Shown: piece after piece, positions 1-11,554 of the stretch
Numbering within the stretch: the stretch's first letter is position 1
Layout: each line of letters starts with the position of its first letter
DNA from: Neurospora tetraspora
Lineage: Eukaryota > Ascomycota > Sordariomycetes > Sordariales > Sordariaceae
Direction of reading: 5' to 3'
Assembly: GCF_033439725.1 (NCBI RefSeq)
Contig: NW_026944390.1
Location: 2,790,001-2,854,000, forward strand
Length of the DNA stretch: 64,000 bases
The notes under the pieces: generated by a model
What the model was told of the DNA's origin: nothing
The model's input: the letters and a program-made list of their open reading frames with translations, nothing else
Databases searched by the model: none
Position numbers and translations under genes: made by a program

Positions 1-557
1 TCCAGCAAGGTATCCAACCTGAGATCAACCACCACCCGCTCAAAGAGCTCCGGATCAACGCGATACTCCCCCGGCATCGAAGTCGGGTTTAGTTCCGTGT
101 TCCCCAACAACCAATCCCTCACCGAAAAATCCGTCTGTTCCCTGTGACTTTCATATCTAGCGGAGATGTACGTCGACGCCGCTGCCCCTAAGCCCCCGGA
201 CGTGGAGGTGGCGTCGAACCCGACATACTGAATCGCCTTGGCTGGGTTTCCTCGCAAGCGGGAGGGCACGTCTTCCGTTGAAAGATAGGGAAAGGAGCGA
301 GCGGTGGGCGGGAAGCAGAGGTATTGGCCGCGGAGGAGCTGGAGAAGCGTGGTCTTGCCGGATTGGGAGGGGCCGAGGATGGCCCAGTTGTGCGGGGAGG
401 AGGGGTGGGAGGGCAGGTCGAGGGTGAGGTTGCTGAAGAGGGGTGGGTTGGGGTGGCTGTGAGAAGGATGGGAGGAGGGTTGGTGGCGGTAGAAGGTGCC
501 GTTGGTGATGCGTATTATGGGGGGACGGACGGTGATCCCTGGTGGTGGGAAGCGCAT
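1..557 (-). CDS. ABC-type ATPase, YDR061W/ModF-like, 5' part only
   Basis: Open reading frame on the minus strand from ATG at 557 to the window edge (about 185 codons, no stop), so the C-terminal part lies outside. A Walker A loop, GPSQSGKTT, sits at about residues 62-70, preceded by NWAIL as in ABC nucleotide-binding domains. No membrane segment is visible. The stretch after Walker A (YISARYES, then LLGNTELNP) fits the soluble fungal ABC ATPases related to yeast YDR061W and bacterial ModF/PhrA, which normally carry two ATPase domains; this subfamily call is from memory of the family. An A lies at -3 of the start codon. The gene is divergent from UMP1. The ATPase domain is secure; the subfamily is probable; the cellular role is unknown. 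Confidence 0.75.
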   Translation of the reverse strand, partial: MRFPPPGITVRPPIIRITNGTFYRHQPSSHPSHSHPNPPLFSNLTLDLPSHPSSPHNWAILGPSQSGKTTLLQLLRGQYLCFPPTARSFPYLSTEDVPSRLRGNPAKAIQYVGFDATSTSGGLGAAASTYISARYESHREQTDFSVRDWLLGNTELNPTSMPGEYRVDPELFERVVVDLRLDTLL

Positions 558-1182
558 TTTGTGTTGAGATTTAGAACTTGGATGTGCCGGACATCTCAAG
601 TGACCATCTCAGATGAAGTCGGGAATATATAAGTGAAGAGTGACTGTGACATTACTCATCAGGACTTCATAGCCGACCATCTGACTAGCGGACGAGTAGT
701 TGGAGATGTTGATACGTAGAGGTCGGGAATAAGAAGCGACGTCGGAGTTAATTACATTATTAATACGGTATTGCCCTGTAATGACAATGACAAGTGACAC
801 CGGGGAGCCTGGCAGCCCGGAGACACCCACCCACCCCGCTAGCGTCTGGGGTACGTACCGCCCAGCCCGCTGCACCCACCTGCCGCCGCCGCCCAGTGAC
901 AACAGCCCTGCCGCCGCCTGCGACAACAGCGGGCAGGTGAACGCGGAAGCTGCTTGGAGCCTTGACGTTGACAGCCTTCCACTTCCATCTTCCATTCCTC
1001 ATTCCAGCCTCAACACCAACCTCGAACAACGAACCACGACTTCATTTCTTGCGATACCCAATAGCAAATCCAGCGCTAGAGATACCATCCCAGTCGCACA
1101 ACCAAACAAGTTTAATCCTCTCCAACCTAAACAAACAATACGTAATCAACACCGCCGCCTAGCTTAAGAGCAAACCGTCAAG
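558..1182. other. divergent intergenic region between the ABC ATPase and UMP1
   Basis: About 625 bp that must hold both promoters. Short open frames on both strands have no recognisable product. The 60 bases before UMP1 are C/A-rich, as is common in fungal 5' leaders. No clear TATA box or operator seen. Confidence 0.6.
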
Positions 1183-1838
1183 ATGGTAAGCTATCACCCC
1201 TCCATCAACAGCACACCATCAACGCAACATCACCAGTCGCCTCCTCTTCTAAGAGTGCCTTCTGTTCCATTCCCAGCTTCCACGCCCACCGTTCCCCCCT
1301 CTACCCCTTCTAAACGGTCATACTAACGCCCAGTTACCAGTCCCTCCGCATCGTCCCCGCCGACTCCCACACCACAACCTTCACCCACCTGCGCTCCATC
1401 GCCGCCCCCTCCGCCCCGGGGCTCCACGACACCCTCCGCTCCGGCCTCGCCCCGAACCCGCTCGACTCCGTCTCCTCCTCTTCTGGCGCCTCCACCGCCT
1501 CAGCAGTCCCCATCTCCTCGCACCCCCTCGAATCGCGCCTCAAGCAATGGGAAGCCACGCGCGAAGCCTTGCGCATGGAGACTCTTCGCCGCACCTTTGG
1601 CATGGCGGAGCCTATCCGCAGACAGATGGAGTTGAAGATTGTTCGGGATGGGGAGTGGAAGCCGCTTGCTCTTGGCGGAAGTGTGGGAACGCTCGGTGGA
1701 ATGGGAAATGTGCATGAGGAGATTCTGATGGGACGGGATGGGGATATCACGTGGGAGGATGTGTTTACGGGCGAGGAGGGGAGGGCGGAGGTGAGCGTGC
1801 AGGAGGAGATGGAGAGGAAGTTGAGGATTTCGGCTTAG
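1183..1838 (+). CDS. UMP1: proteasome maturation factor Ump1/POMP
   Basis: Two exons: 1183-1185 and 1341-1838, giving 166 residues. The first coding exon is only the ATG, followed at once by GTAAGC; the branch point TACTAAC is at 1321-1327 and the acceptor CAG ends at 1340. The joined product starts MSLRIVPADS. Its second half contains the family signature LRRTFGMAEPIRRQMELKI at about residues 83-101, and the C-terminal part (EDVFTGEE) also fits. Ump1 is the chaperone that helps assemble two half 20S proteasomes, slows premature dimerisation, and becomes the first substrate of the new particle; it acts in cytosol and nucleus. Length matches fungal Ump1. An acceptor seven bases upstream would put the conserved half out of frame, so 1341 is preferred. 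Confidence 0.93.
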
Positions 1839-3171
1839 GCTTGGTTGGGGCTGAACAAGGCACGTTGATGGATAGGTTGAATGGGTTATGGCCACGGCAT
1901 GCTAGAGCTGGAACACACAAGAACTCGACAACGGAATACGACTGCGATTAGACATCAGCTCCCCACACGTTCCACGTTTTGCAGGTTTATTATGCCATGG
2001 ACGGTTCTGGGCGATGGGTGCCGATCGGTTCATGAAAGATGGATGGACATTGATACTGGCTCTGTCGGTTGCACATCCCAAGCAGAGGTTTGCAGGCAGG
2101 TTTGTAGCCACATGGAGCAGTCCATCATGGACCAATAGAGCGAACGTCAAAAGGAGATTCTCATGATTCAATATTTCCCAACGCCTGGTAAACTCGTAAT
2201 ATGTACATGACCATACTCATCTTCTCGCTCGGAGGATCATCGTATCCACACGCTCTGCCCAAGGCGGGAGCTCCCTCATCCATCTCATCTCGCTGGTTCG
2301 GGAGGACCCCCCCGTAGACTAAGTATTCACACCAGCGACCATTCATCACCCTCCGTCAGTCCCATTCTTCCAAATAAGCTACCTCCAACTCTTCCCACCA
2401 ACCACTACGCTATCCAAGCAACAAACAAACAGCAACTCCCGCTGTAATAGGCAGGCAATAACTGCTCCCCCCACACACGTAAACAAAAACACGAAAGGAG
2501 CGTTGCATACAACTTAAGCAAAAAAAGACAAGACGCCACTCAGTTTCCCAGTACAGCCCGTACGTAAGCACAGTGGAGGAAAAACATGTCCGACGAACAA
2601 CAACAACAACGGTATATCCAGTAGAGGAGGGAAGAAGAGAAAGACAGACAAGAACGGAAAATAGAGCCAAGTCTTCCAACATAAATACATGGATGGAATA
2701 ATGGAATGGAATGGCCAAAATAGCTTAAGCCTTAAACAATAACGGCCACCGACCGGCCTCTTTCCTGAAATGCAAAAACAACAAAGGTTTCGCTGTGCAG
2801 GATGTGGGAGGGATGATTCGTCCCCATCTCATCTGTGCATACATACGCTGGCTGGGTGGGTAGTGAATACAGATCCAGCGGGAATCAGCATTAGCCAGCT
2901 AGAGGCCCGTCGCTTGTGACGGAGGGGAAGAAAGGGACCGAAGACTCGTTGTTGTTAACCGAGTTGAAGCTGGATCCGCTCGCTGCTTGCTGTTCTGGCC
3001 GATTTTGTCCGTATTGGGTCGGTATCAACTCGGACTCCGATCCGATATCATTACCGGTGGTATTTTTTAAAAAGGTGTTCCGAAGCAGCGAAGCGGTTAG
3101 GGTTAAAACGAGGAGACGGAGGGTATGTAATGGAAGTGCACGTTGTGCTGTGCTGTGTGCATGATGATCGC
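1839..3171. other. convergent intergenic region after UMP1 and the UBL3-like gene
   Basis: About 1.3 kb with the 3' ends of both neighbours. Only short unconvincing frames are present. There is a CAA run near 2596-2610. Nothing else supported. Confidence 0.5.
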
Positions 3172-4244
3172 TCATAGAATAACACAACACGCACTTCCTC
3201 CTTCTCTCCTCGATCCTTCTCGCCCGCTTGCGCTCTTGCCGCCTTTTGCGCCTTCGCCGTCTTCTTCCATCATCTCGGCTGGTCGAACTGACATGTGGAC
3301 GACGTTGGGGGTGTCGGGGGAGAATCTGTATTCTGTTTTTAGAGTATTGTTAGCACTCGTCCTTTGAAATCATCATCTCTCCAGCCATCATCATCATCAT
3401 CTCCCCGATCTTGGCATCATTCTCAACGATCATCCATCCCCAATATCACTTTCTATCCATATTTCCCCTTCCCAGCTGACCCCCTCTCCCCATATCTCCC
3501 CATCCCCCCCTTATCACCTCACAACATCCGCCCTCCGCATCCTCTCTCTCCCCCCCCCCGACCTTCCAACATCCACTCTCCATCACCACCACCACGACAA
3601 TCCTCTTCTCCAAGGGCCAAAAGAAGGAAATCGGACAAAAAGTACTCACTCTTCAAACTCTCCTTATCATCCAACAACTTCCCAAAATGAATCAGCCGAA
3701 TACTCGTCGGACTCGCCGGCTTCCCCTCCCACTCCTCCCTCCACTCCCTCAGAATCAGTTCCTTGAGCTTATACACCGAGATACTAAATGGATCCGGCTG
3801 GCCCGTCTCCGCCACGGTCTCGGGGATGTCGACGCCCCGTTTGGACAAGTACTTCTCATCGATCTTGTACGGGTGTCGGGCTCCCGTCGGCAGGAGCAGG
3901 GTGATGTTGCAGACTGGGGCTTCGGTACTGGGTGCTGATGCAGACTGGGATGCTTGGGATATCGAGTCGGGATCGGGTTGTTGGGATTGAGATGCTGGGG
4001 AGGAAGCTGCTGGGTCGGTTTCGTCCTTGACATCTTGTAATGAGACGGGCATGGCGCCGGTGGCTGTGGGTATTGATGGTTCGCCTTCCTTGTTGTTCTG
4101 GGTTTGGGACTGGGTGGTGGCTGGTTGGTTGTTGATATGTTCCATCTGGGCTACGTCGCCTGTCGCTGAATGTTGGTGTTGTTGAAGCGCATCGTCGGTC
4201 TCGGGGCGTTTGCCGAGGTGTTTTGAATCGGTTGCGTCGGCCAT
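3172..4244 (-). CDS. UBL3/MUB-like membrane-anchored ubiquitin-fold protein with CaaX tail
   Basis: Two exons on the minus strand: 4244-3650 and 3332-3172 (251 residues). The donor is GTGAGT at 3649 and the acceptor ACAG ends at 3333. Residues 1-110 are a low-complexity Q/S/P-rich extension. From about residue 111 comes a ubiquitin fold: NITLLLPTG, then LKELILREWREEW, then IRLIHFGKLLDD, then PNVVHMSVRP across the splice. This order matches UBL3/MUB proteins. The protein ends SACCVIL, a CaaX box (CVIL; the final Leu favours geranylgeranylation) with an extra upstream Cys that could be palmitoylated. Known relatives sit on the plasma membrane and recruit E2 enzymes or act in vesicle sorting. 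Start chosen at MADATDSK; an in-frame ATG at 4346 would add 34 untypical residues. Confidence 0.88.
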
Positions 4245-7200
4245 ATTGATGTTCGATGTCGATGCAATCGTATACCGAAAGGTGGTTTGGAGCAGGAGAG
4301 ACGGCACGACGGCTGGCACCCCCCTAGGTGTTCTCCGGAAACTCAATCGAAATTAAACTGAAGGGTGGCTTGCTTGCGATGCAGCGTCGGCGCGGGTCCG
4401 TCCAAAGGAGCGTTGTGCTAGTGCTGATAGATGTACTGTTGTGGGTAAATTGCAAATGCGATGTATTGCGGGAAGTCAGGGCAAAGGGAACTGTTGTGGT
4501 TGTTGGATGTCCGGAAACGGCTGCCTTGGTAACTAAGTAACTCCGTAGGTCTTCGAGTTCCCTGTGTGGAGTGGAAAGTGATGGCTGGATTGAAGTGGGT
4601 GGTGGTTGATTGTGCACACCAGATTGAGTGGAACTGTGAGGTGACAGACACTTTGTCGCTCGTTTCTTCTCTCTGTGTAATGAATCGAAGAAGGAAAAGC
4701 AAAGATGGATTGGAGAAAGAAGAAGTAAAAAAGCGATGGGCGTGCGATTTGGGGACCGACTAGGTAATGCGATGAGCGGTGACCGCTTCGTGAGTGGTTG
4801 GATCAACGGGCTATGGGCCGGGTTCGTTACAAGACCAAAAAGGTTGGTGTGGTGTAATGGGTCGTCCGTGGTTTGGACCCTTAATGCCCGTAGCTATGTA
4901 GATGCAAGTCAAAAGAGTACTTGACCGGGCGAATGCAAATGCGATGCGGCCAAGTGTTGGTGCGGGCTGCGTGCGGGCTGCGGATGCGGTGCGGGTGAGA
5001 GATGTCCGAGCGGGTACGAGAGTCGAAAGAGGGCGGGCGGGCGGGCGGGCGGGAGGTTCGGTTTGTGTAGTGTGGACTGGAGTGCAGTGTGGAGGTGGAT
5101 ATCGATTACCGGTGAGGTTGCTTTGGAGATTTGGGCATGTAGATAGTTAGAGGTAATGTCGGGATCATGAACAATCCTGGGATGGTGACGACGTCTCTCT
5201 TTTGTTTATTTCCGCAGTGTATAAAACGGGGCATTAAGGACGGCACTCCCGCTACCCGAGTGTTTCCGGTGTAATGAACCAGAACAGGACGGTTGAGGCG
5301 AAAGCTACCTATCTTATGTCTACCCCGATTCTGAATGAGCTGATGCGTTCGGTTCCAAGACGTCAACGAATTCACGACTATCCAAGACCCAATATCAAAG
5401 TCCCGAGATCGGAATGAATCCGAGAACCGAATGGCAAATGATAAAATCATGCGGCCCGAGTCCGTACCTAGCGTCCGGTCTATCCGCTGCGGCGTGGGAT
5501 TTTGGAGGTTAGGAAGGTCTGGTGTTTTTCTTTTCCTTTGTGACGATGGGGGACAACCTTGATGGATATAACGGCACCCATTGCAGCTGAAACGAGAGTC
5601 TTCATTGGTTGATGATGCTACTGCAAGGTCCACACTTGATCGGCAGACCCCGCACAGACTATTATGATTGTGGAGTTCATGATGCATCGTGCCAAGCTCG
5701 ACTTTTATCCTTCACAAATCACGAGATCATCCTTCTTCTCACGAAAGACACTCCCTCGTCAAAGTTGCAGAGAAGAGAGGATGGTGGTTCGCAGTTGGCA
5801 AATCGATTTCAATCCCGTCGGAGTTTCATGGATGCATGTCCAGAACAAACATTCTTCAAAGTTATCGTCACGCCTGGCAGAATATCGGCACTGTCTTGCT
5901 GCAGTGGCTCACCATCTCAATTTCAACCGAGTGCCCGTCACAGTTCCTCTCCCACAAACCACACTGGGAATCTGCCATGGCCATGATTCATCATTCCCAA
6001 ACCGCAAGCCGACGTTCTGAGCTGTGTTTATCACTCCATCCTGGAGGCTATCGCTCTGAGCATTCATCATTCAATCAAGCACGTCTATGGCTGTTTTTCG
6101 CTATCAGGATGCGGGAAGCTGGGAAAGCTAACTGCACTCGAGGAATCGAAGACAAGCCCATTGCTTCTCTGACACCGATGTTCAATGGTAACTTCCGGTG
6201 ATGATCGAGATCCAGGGAAGACAGTCCCTGTTGTGTTCGTTTTCTCAAATGACCAGAACTGCGATTTTATGGGGAAGCAACGAACCATGGACGACACAGT
6301 TACCGGACAGTCGCGGGAACAAGCATGGATTGATATATGGCCCCTTGAGGACCAAGTAAGGGAAGTCGGAAAAATATGGTTGACTCGCCGCGAACTCGAT
6401 GTATTTCTTTCTCAAACCTTTGAAGGAAGTCTTCTTCTACCGACAGTTTGGGCTCAAGACACTCGGCAATTTACTTATAAGACCAGGGGACAACCCTTCC
6501 GAAACGCGTCTTGGAACCCGACCGCGTTCCTGGGGTTAACCCAACATCGTGGTTGTTGTTGGACTGAGTTTGGGCAGTATTGTCTTGAAACATCACCATG
6601 CCTCCTACTCCATGGGGATTTCAATGTCCGACTGACGACTACCTCTAGCATACGATGCCAACAGCGGATAGACACACCTCTGTCTTGTGAGAAATACTAT
6701 CACACAGGCGGTCTTTATGTTCTGGCCTCCAAAGCCACAGAATCTTCCAGCTGCCTCAAGAGGGGAGCTTCAAGGAACCGGTAACACAGTCACTCGCGAA
6801 AGTGTGTCTGTACCTCAGGTTGAGTGGGCTTGAGGTCACACTGATGAGGAGCTAGAAAACTCGAGCTTGGAGGCTGGTGTTTCGACCTTCCATCTGGTTG
6901 ATGCCTGCTTGCAAAAGTTGGTCTCCTGCAGAATCGACCCCTCCAGGTCACGTCATATCGTGTTGTGAACAGACGGCTCATGAAGCGTCATTCCGGGAAC
7001 AAATCATGCCAGTGACGTTGAGACGGAAGGCACGAAGATGGCCATTGTCCACGAGCTTCCGTGTGCACCATCGGATTCCACGATTGCACACCACCGAGGT
7101 CGGGAATTGTGACCATGGCCACTCTTGTGCTCCAGATCGTTCGCCAGTTTGACCGACAACATCTCAATCTTCCCAGACATCCGATGAAAGATTGCACAGA

Positions 7201-8081
7201 GCCACTAGTTGTGAACAGGTTATCACCATGTGCTAACTCAGGTCAAGGTCGAGGTTGCGGCAGGCGATGTTGAATGGCGTATATCTTGTCGTACCTGCCG
7301 TTCCAGTCATACAAACAAGCCTGGAGCGACCTGGACCTTCGAGCGCTCCTTCCTTTTCAACTTGAAAACTCCCACCACTCCAGGTTGAGGTGCAGCCCAG
7401 TCCTCAAGGTTCCCTTCGAAATTTCTGCTTCGACTTTTCCTTCCCGCCCTCGACCTTCCTCGACCTTGCCCTTCTTCCCGCCCCTCCACAAACACGCAAA
7501 AATTCCGAAACCAAATCCAAAACCCAAACACCTCGAATCCTCCAAAACCGTCACGAGCATTCTTACTGGCGCAGTCTACTTTGGAGTACAGCTTCCCTGT
7601 AAGTTGCTATTATTGTTTTTTCTCCAGCTCGCTTCCCCCCCTGACGAGTACCCTTCAATACCCAAATTCTCGTCAATCTTGGCGGCGACATCAAGCTCCC
7701 CTCACCTTGTCGTTTCACCATGCAAACAAACCCCCCACCGGACCACCCAAACACCGCAGTGACACAGAGCAGTCCTTTGATATTAGACGTGTACCAGCAC
7801 GTCCAAGGGAGCGATGCTGTAGCACTCCGGCTGTTCCCTGCCATGCTGCCACCCGTTGCCGTGTTCCTGAATTTCACTTTGCAATTTCCTGTTCCGTCAT
7901 GGGTCCACGATTCCATATGGTCGCGTCAAGTCCTTCTTTTCTTCCCTTCTGAGACTACGCCTCTCACCTCACTTTCCTTCTTTCTACCTTCTCTTCTTAC
8001 GGCACTCCAAGCTGACACTCGTTTCACCAGCATTAGAGAACATTTTCTTGACTCTACAACCTTTTGGTATCAACAGCCAAC
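4245..8081. other. long intergenic region, no supported gene
   Basis: About 3.8 kb between the divergent UBL3-like and GPI-protein genes. It has many overlapping frames up to 199 codons (for example 6185-6784, plus), but none shows a domain, a signal peptide, consistent codon bias or a good splice arrangement. The part 7300-8080 is pyrimidine-rich and reads like a long promoter or leader for the GPI protein. A G-run array is at 5031-5053. An unrecognised lineage-specific gene or a non-coding RNA cannot be excluded. Confidence 0.45.
5031..5053 (+). repeat. six GGG runs separated by single C (G-quadruplex-capable)
   Basis: Six GGG triplets with one-base C loops, followed by AGG. This exceeds the minimum of four G-runs for an intramolecular G-quadruplex. 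It lies about 0.8 kb upstream of the UBL3-like gene. Confidence 0.85.
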
Positions 8082-8912
8082 ATGTTCTTCAAGAAGTCCA
8101 CCGCTGCGGCCGCGGCTGCTTTTGCTGGAGTTGTCGTCGCCCTCATTGACGGAGGTGCCTGCGCTGAGAAGCAAGTCAACGCTCTCCGTGAGCGCGATGA
8201 TGGAATCTGGACCACCGTGTCTCTCACCACTACCGTCTACGGTACCACTACCCAGACCGTCCAGTTGACTGCCGCCGAGGTGACGAGCACCTCCTGCGAG
8301 ACCATCACCTATGAGACTACTCTCAGCCCTGTCGAGACCGAGACTGGTTCCCCCGTTGAAGGCACGTACTCATCCGTTGCCAGTCCTGAGAGTACCACCA
8401 CCGAGACGTCTACTAGCGTGGCTTACGCCACCGAGACCTCCACCGTCGACACGTCCAGCAGTGAGACCTCCACCAGCGAAGCTTCCACAACCACCGACGT
8501 CACTATTGTCGTCCCGGCTTCGACTGTTATTGCCAACACTACCACTGACTTGATCACCTCTCACGTTACCGTCACCGTCAAGAGCGGTACCCTCACTTCC
8601 ACCATCTGGGCTACTGCTTCCGAGACCATCAGCGTCACCATCCCCAGCAGTGGCTTCCCCCTGCCGAGCTACAACTCCACGGCTACAACTGTGGCCAGAA
8701 CCACGTACACCAACACGACCACCGTTGGACCTGCCACCAGCTTCTTGTCATCTTACACCTATCTTTCCTCCAGCACTCCTGCCTCGATCGGGGTTACCAC
8801 TACCGGCTACGGCAGCCCTTATGCGTCTGCCACCGTCACTGCTGGAGCTGCCGGCATGAAGGCCAGCAGTCTACTCGGTCTCTTCGGTTTCCTGATGGCT
8901 CTGTTGGCATAG
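8082..8912 (+). CDS. GPI-anchored Ser/Thr-rich cell-surface protein
   Basis: Single-exon gene, 276 residues. It has an N-terminal signal sequence (MFFKKS, then an Ala/Val-rich core ending near residue 25 at GGACA) and a Ser/Thr-rich body with TVYGTTTQTVQ and many ETST repeats. Three N-glycosylation sequons are visible: NTTTD, NSTAT and NTTTV. The C-terminus is a GPI-attachment signal: small residues (TAGAAG), then a hydrophobic tail ending FGFLMALLA. Such proteins are attached to the plasma membrane or cross-linked into wall glucan. The frame extends upstream only through a TTG codon, so ATG at 8082 is the start. No catalytic domain is seen; a structural wall role is inferred. Confidence 0.85.
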   Translation: MFFKKSTAAAAAAFAGVVVALIDGGACAEKQVNALRERDDGIWTTVSLTTTVYGTTTQTVQLTAAEVTSTSCETITYETTLSPVETETGSPVEGTYSSVASPESTTTETSTSVAYATETSTVDTSSSETSTSEASTTTDVTIVVPASTVIANTTTDLITSHVTVTVKSGTLTSTIWATASETISVTIPSSGFPLPSYNSTATTVARTTYTNTTTVGPATSFLSSYTYLSSSTPASIGVTTTGYGSPYASATVTAGAAGMKASSLLGLFGFLMALLA

Positions 8913-9991
8913 AGTTGCGTCTTTCCTGCCTCTTGGACATTCCTTTAGGGAAGCCATGGATAGTATGACAAGGGTAAGATCTCTTCTTTACGGTCCTAGA
9001 AGCATGAGCTGACCGGTGTCCTAGATTATGACATATTCCATATCTTATGATCAATCTTGGCTCACTCCGCGGGTGTTGGTATTGCCGTATGGGGTTTGGT
9101 GATCTGGTTGGCATGACTGCTATGATTCCATTTGGAAGCCATGTTAGTGACATGGTCGGATAGTTTTTCTCTTCTTTCACTCCTGCTTCAATTTTCCAAA
9201 AGATTTTCATGACTGTTATGATGTGGATGCATCAGAGTATAATCGGTAATGACTTATGGTTTCTCTGCAAGATGGTACGCATGAGATGCCGTAGACAAAT
9301 GATCTCGGAGGTCCTTGGGCAGGCTGATGATGAGTGGATAAAAGGGTACTGCATGTACAATAAGCCCTGATATGTCGAGTAAAAGCAGTAACTCGACGAT
9401 ATGATTTCCATTCTGTCCAATGTCTCATGAGACTTTCCACCTACGAATGGTGGTAAGAATAAACCGAACACGTTACGGTCAGTACATTACACCTTGGGTA
9501 TACTGTTATCACGCATCCAAGCGTCTTTGATATACCTTTGAAACTAACTTCCGGGCAGTTCCTGAATGGGAGAATCCCTAGGTGACTCTGGCCGATGTGC
9601 TTCCAAATTATTGTGATCCCTATCACAGTTTTGTAATGGCCTTTCCTAGCCAAAGCGAGCCGTATTGGACTGTCCGTGTTCGGTTTATTTTTAGGACCAC
9701 TTCGCACCTGTCAGCCGATATCACCTTCAAGTCTTCAAAGTTCTTGAACGGGGACGTATTGAAATGCTTCATATTTTCTTTATCATAATATACGGGTATC
9801 TCAACTTCAGTCATTACATTATCCTTGAGTCTCCTCCCACTTCATTACCCATGTCCCTTTTGTTTTTCATCAATAATCCCATTATCATTACCTCTTCCTC
9901 ATCCACCTCTTCCTCTTTTCTCTTCACCCTTTTATGACACCTCCGTTCCCTCTTTCCAAATCCTCAACACTACCCCTCAGGCCTCCCGTCT
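8913..9991. other. convergent intergenic region
   Basis: About 1.1 kb between the 3' ends of the GPI-protein and MARVEL-protein genes. Pyrimidine-rich at 9830-9960. No coding or RNA feature supported. Confidence 0.5.
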
Positions 9992-11129
9992 TTAAACATA
10001 CGTCCTCGACCCCATACCTCCACCCCCCTTCCCCTTCCTCCACCTGATCCACCCCACCACCACCAACACCACCAAAACCGCAAAAGCCAAGAACTGGAAG
10101 ATCTCGTCCGCCAGTCCCTTCTTGCAGCTCGACTGCAGCCTGCTCCAAGCCGTCTTCTCGTTCGGGTCCCCGTACAAAATGCCGTAGTACCAGTCGCCCT
10201 TGTACTTGCGCTTGCCCTGGTTCAAGAGGTTGTTGTCGAGGATCTTCATAACCTTGGTGGGGTCGGTGCAGGAGACACCGCGGGTGCCGATTGCCCAGGC
10301 CTGTGTGTGTTTTGGTGTTTTGTGTCAGTGGATGTTGTGATGTCGTACAGAGAGACAGGTTGGAGGATGGATGAAAGGGGGTTGGAGGAGGATGAAAGGG
10401 GAAGTGTGAGGGACGGGAGGCACTGAAGGAGGATGAAAGGGGAAATGGAGGGACTGGAAGCACTGAAGGCAGGAGGAAAGGGGAAATGTGAGGGACAAGA
10501 GGCACTGAAGGAGGACAAAATACAAATGAAAGAAAAAGACGTACAATACCACCAGCTAACAACACCAAAGCACCGATGGCATCGGCGCCTAGTACCACGA
10601 TGTCTGGGATGAAACTGAGAAACAGGGCGGCGATGCCTAGAAAGCCTTCGAGAATGCCGTAGGCGCCCGTGAAAACGGAGTATTGCGTTGTGGTGGCTGC
10701 GGAACCGACTTTTTGGGCTGTGATGAAGGAGGCGGAGAGACCGATGATTACGGCGCCGAAGACGATCTGATGAGGAGAGGAAGGGGGTGTTAGTAGAGGT
10801 AGGTAAGGTAGCTGGGAAGTGATCTTGGGGATGAAGGTGAAGACAGGGGGGGTTGAATGGAAGATGAGATGGGTTGGCACAGGGAAAGGAGATGTGGTGT
10901 CCGAAATCACGGAGATGGAAGGAATTGTAAACAAATGGGGTGGGTTGTAATTGTGATATTGGGAAAATAGGTAGGAGAGTTAGAGGTAGGTAGGGGTAAC
11001 GGGTTATAGGAAGTACGTGAAGGGTGTGAGTGATACAACATGAAGTGATTTTATGATATGAGTGTCGGTGGTAGGAGGAAGTAAACATACCTGAAGGCCA
11101 CGAAGGCCGAGACACAAACCGGCGAGCAT
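9992..11129 (-). CDS. MARVEL-domain (Nce102-like) four-helix membrane protein
   Basis: Three exons on the minus strand: 11129-11091, 10766-10545 and 10300-9992, giving 189 residues. Donors are GTATGT and GTACGT; acceptors are ATCAG and ACACAG. Predicted helices: residues about 8-28 (LQIVFGAVIIGLS), 47-66 (YGILEGFLGIAALFL), 69-92 (VVLGADAIGALVLLAGGI, then AWAIG) and near 160-178 (FLAFAVLVVLVVVGWI). The loop holding GVSCTD and a second cysteine (SSCKKG) fits the MARVEL pattern. Fungal relatives include Nce102, an eisosome and sphingolipid-sensing protein; whether this is the Nce102 orthologue is not shown. Intron 2 carries a minisatellite (see repeat entry). Confidence 0.85.
10387..10520. repeat. 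~41-bp minisatellite inside MARVEL-gene intron 2
   Basis: Three imperfect copies of about 41 bp (10387-10427, 10428-10467, 10468-10509) plus the start of a fourth. Each carries a GAAAGGGGAA core and ends in CACTGAA or CACTGAAGG. On the gene strand each unit is pyrimidine-rich and contains CTTCAG, which resembles a 3' splice site. Confidence 0.85.
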
Positions 11130-11554
11130 CTTGTCTTGTTTTTTCTGTTTCACTTCAACAACTAAATTCTTGATGATGGGAAAGTTCAAAACCAAAAGGA
11201 AATCTTTCCGGCACTTGAAAAGCGAGCGAGACCACCAACTTTTGTATCTAAACTCCTCTCACCTCATGACATGGCGAGGTGGTATCAAACGGCCGAGGCT
11301 ACCTCACACCACCCCCATGGCATCGGATATCATGGTAACAAACTAAACTAAAATCGAGACTAGGTAGTCTAGGCAGTAGACTACTCGCCCACCCATGGTT
11401 CGCCCATAATGTGGTCTAAGTCTGCCAGTGATGGCCAGTGATATGCATGTTGGTGACCATTGTCACCCTCCTCTCCCGAAATTCGCGAATCGCGGATCGG
11501 ATGTTGCCTAAACGATCCTTATGGTCTTTTTGTCTGTACTCCTAGTTCCTGAAA

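Noticed and set aside
5106-5687. 193-codon minus-strand frame with several Cys near its start
   Set aside because: CGVC, CNGC spacing looks like a zinc motif at first, but the rest is not protein-like and no neighbouring exon fits.
6185-6784. 199-codon plus-strand frame in the 3.8-kb gap
   Set aside because: No domain, signal peptide or splice pattern and ordinary intergenic composition; not enough to call a gene.
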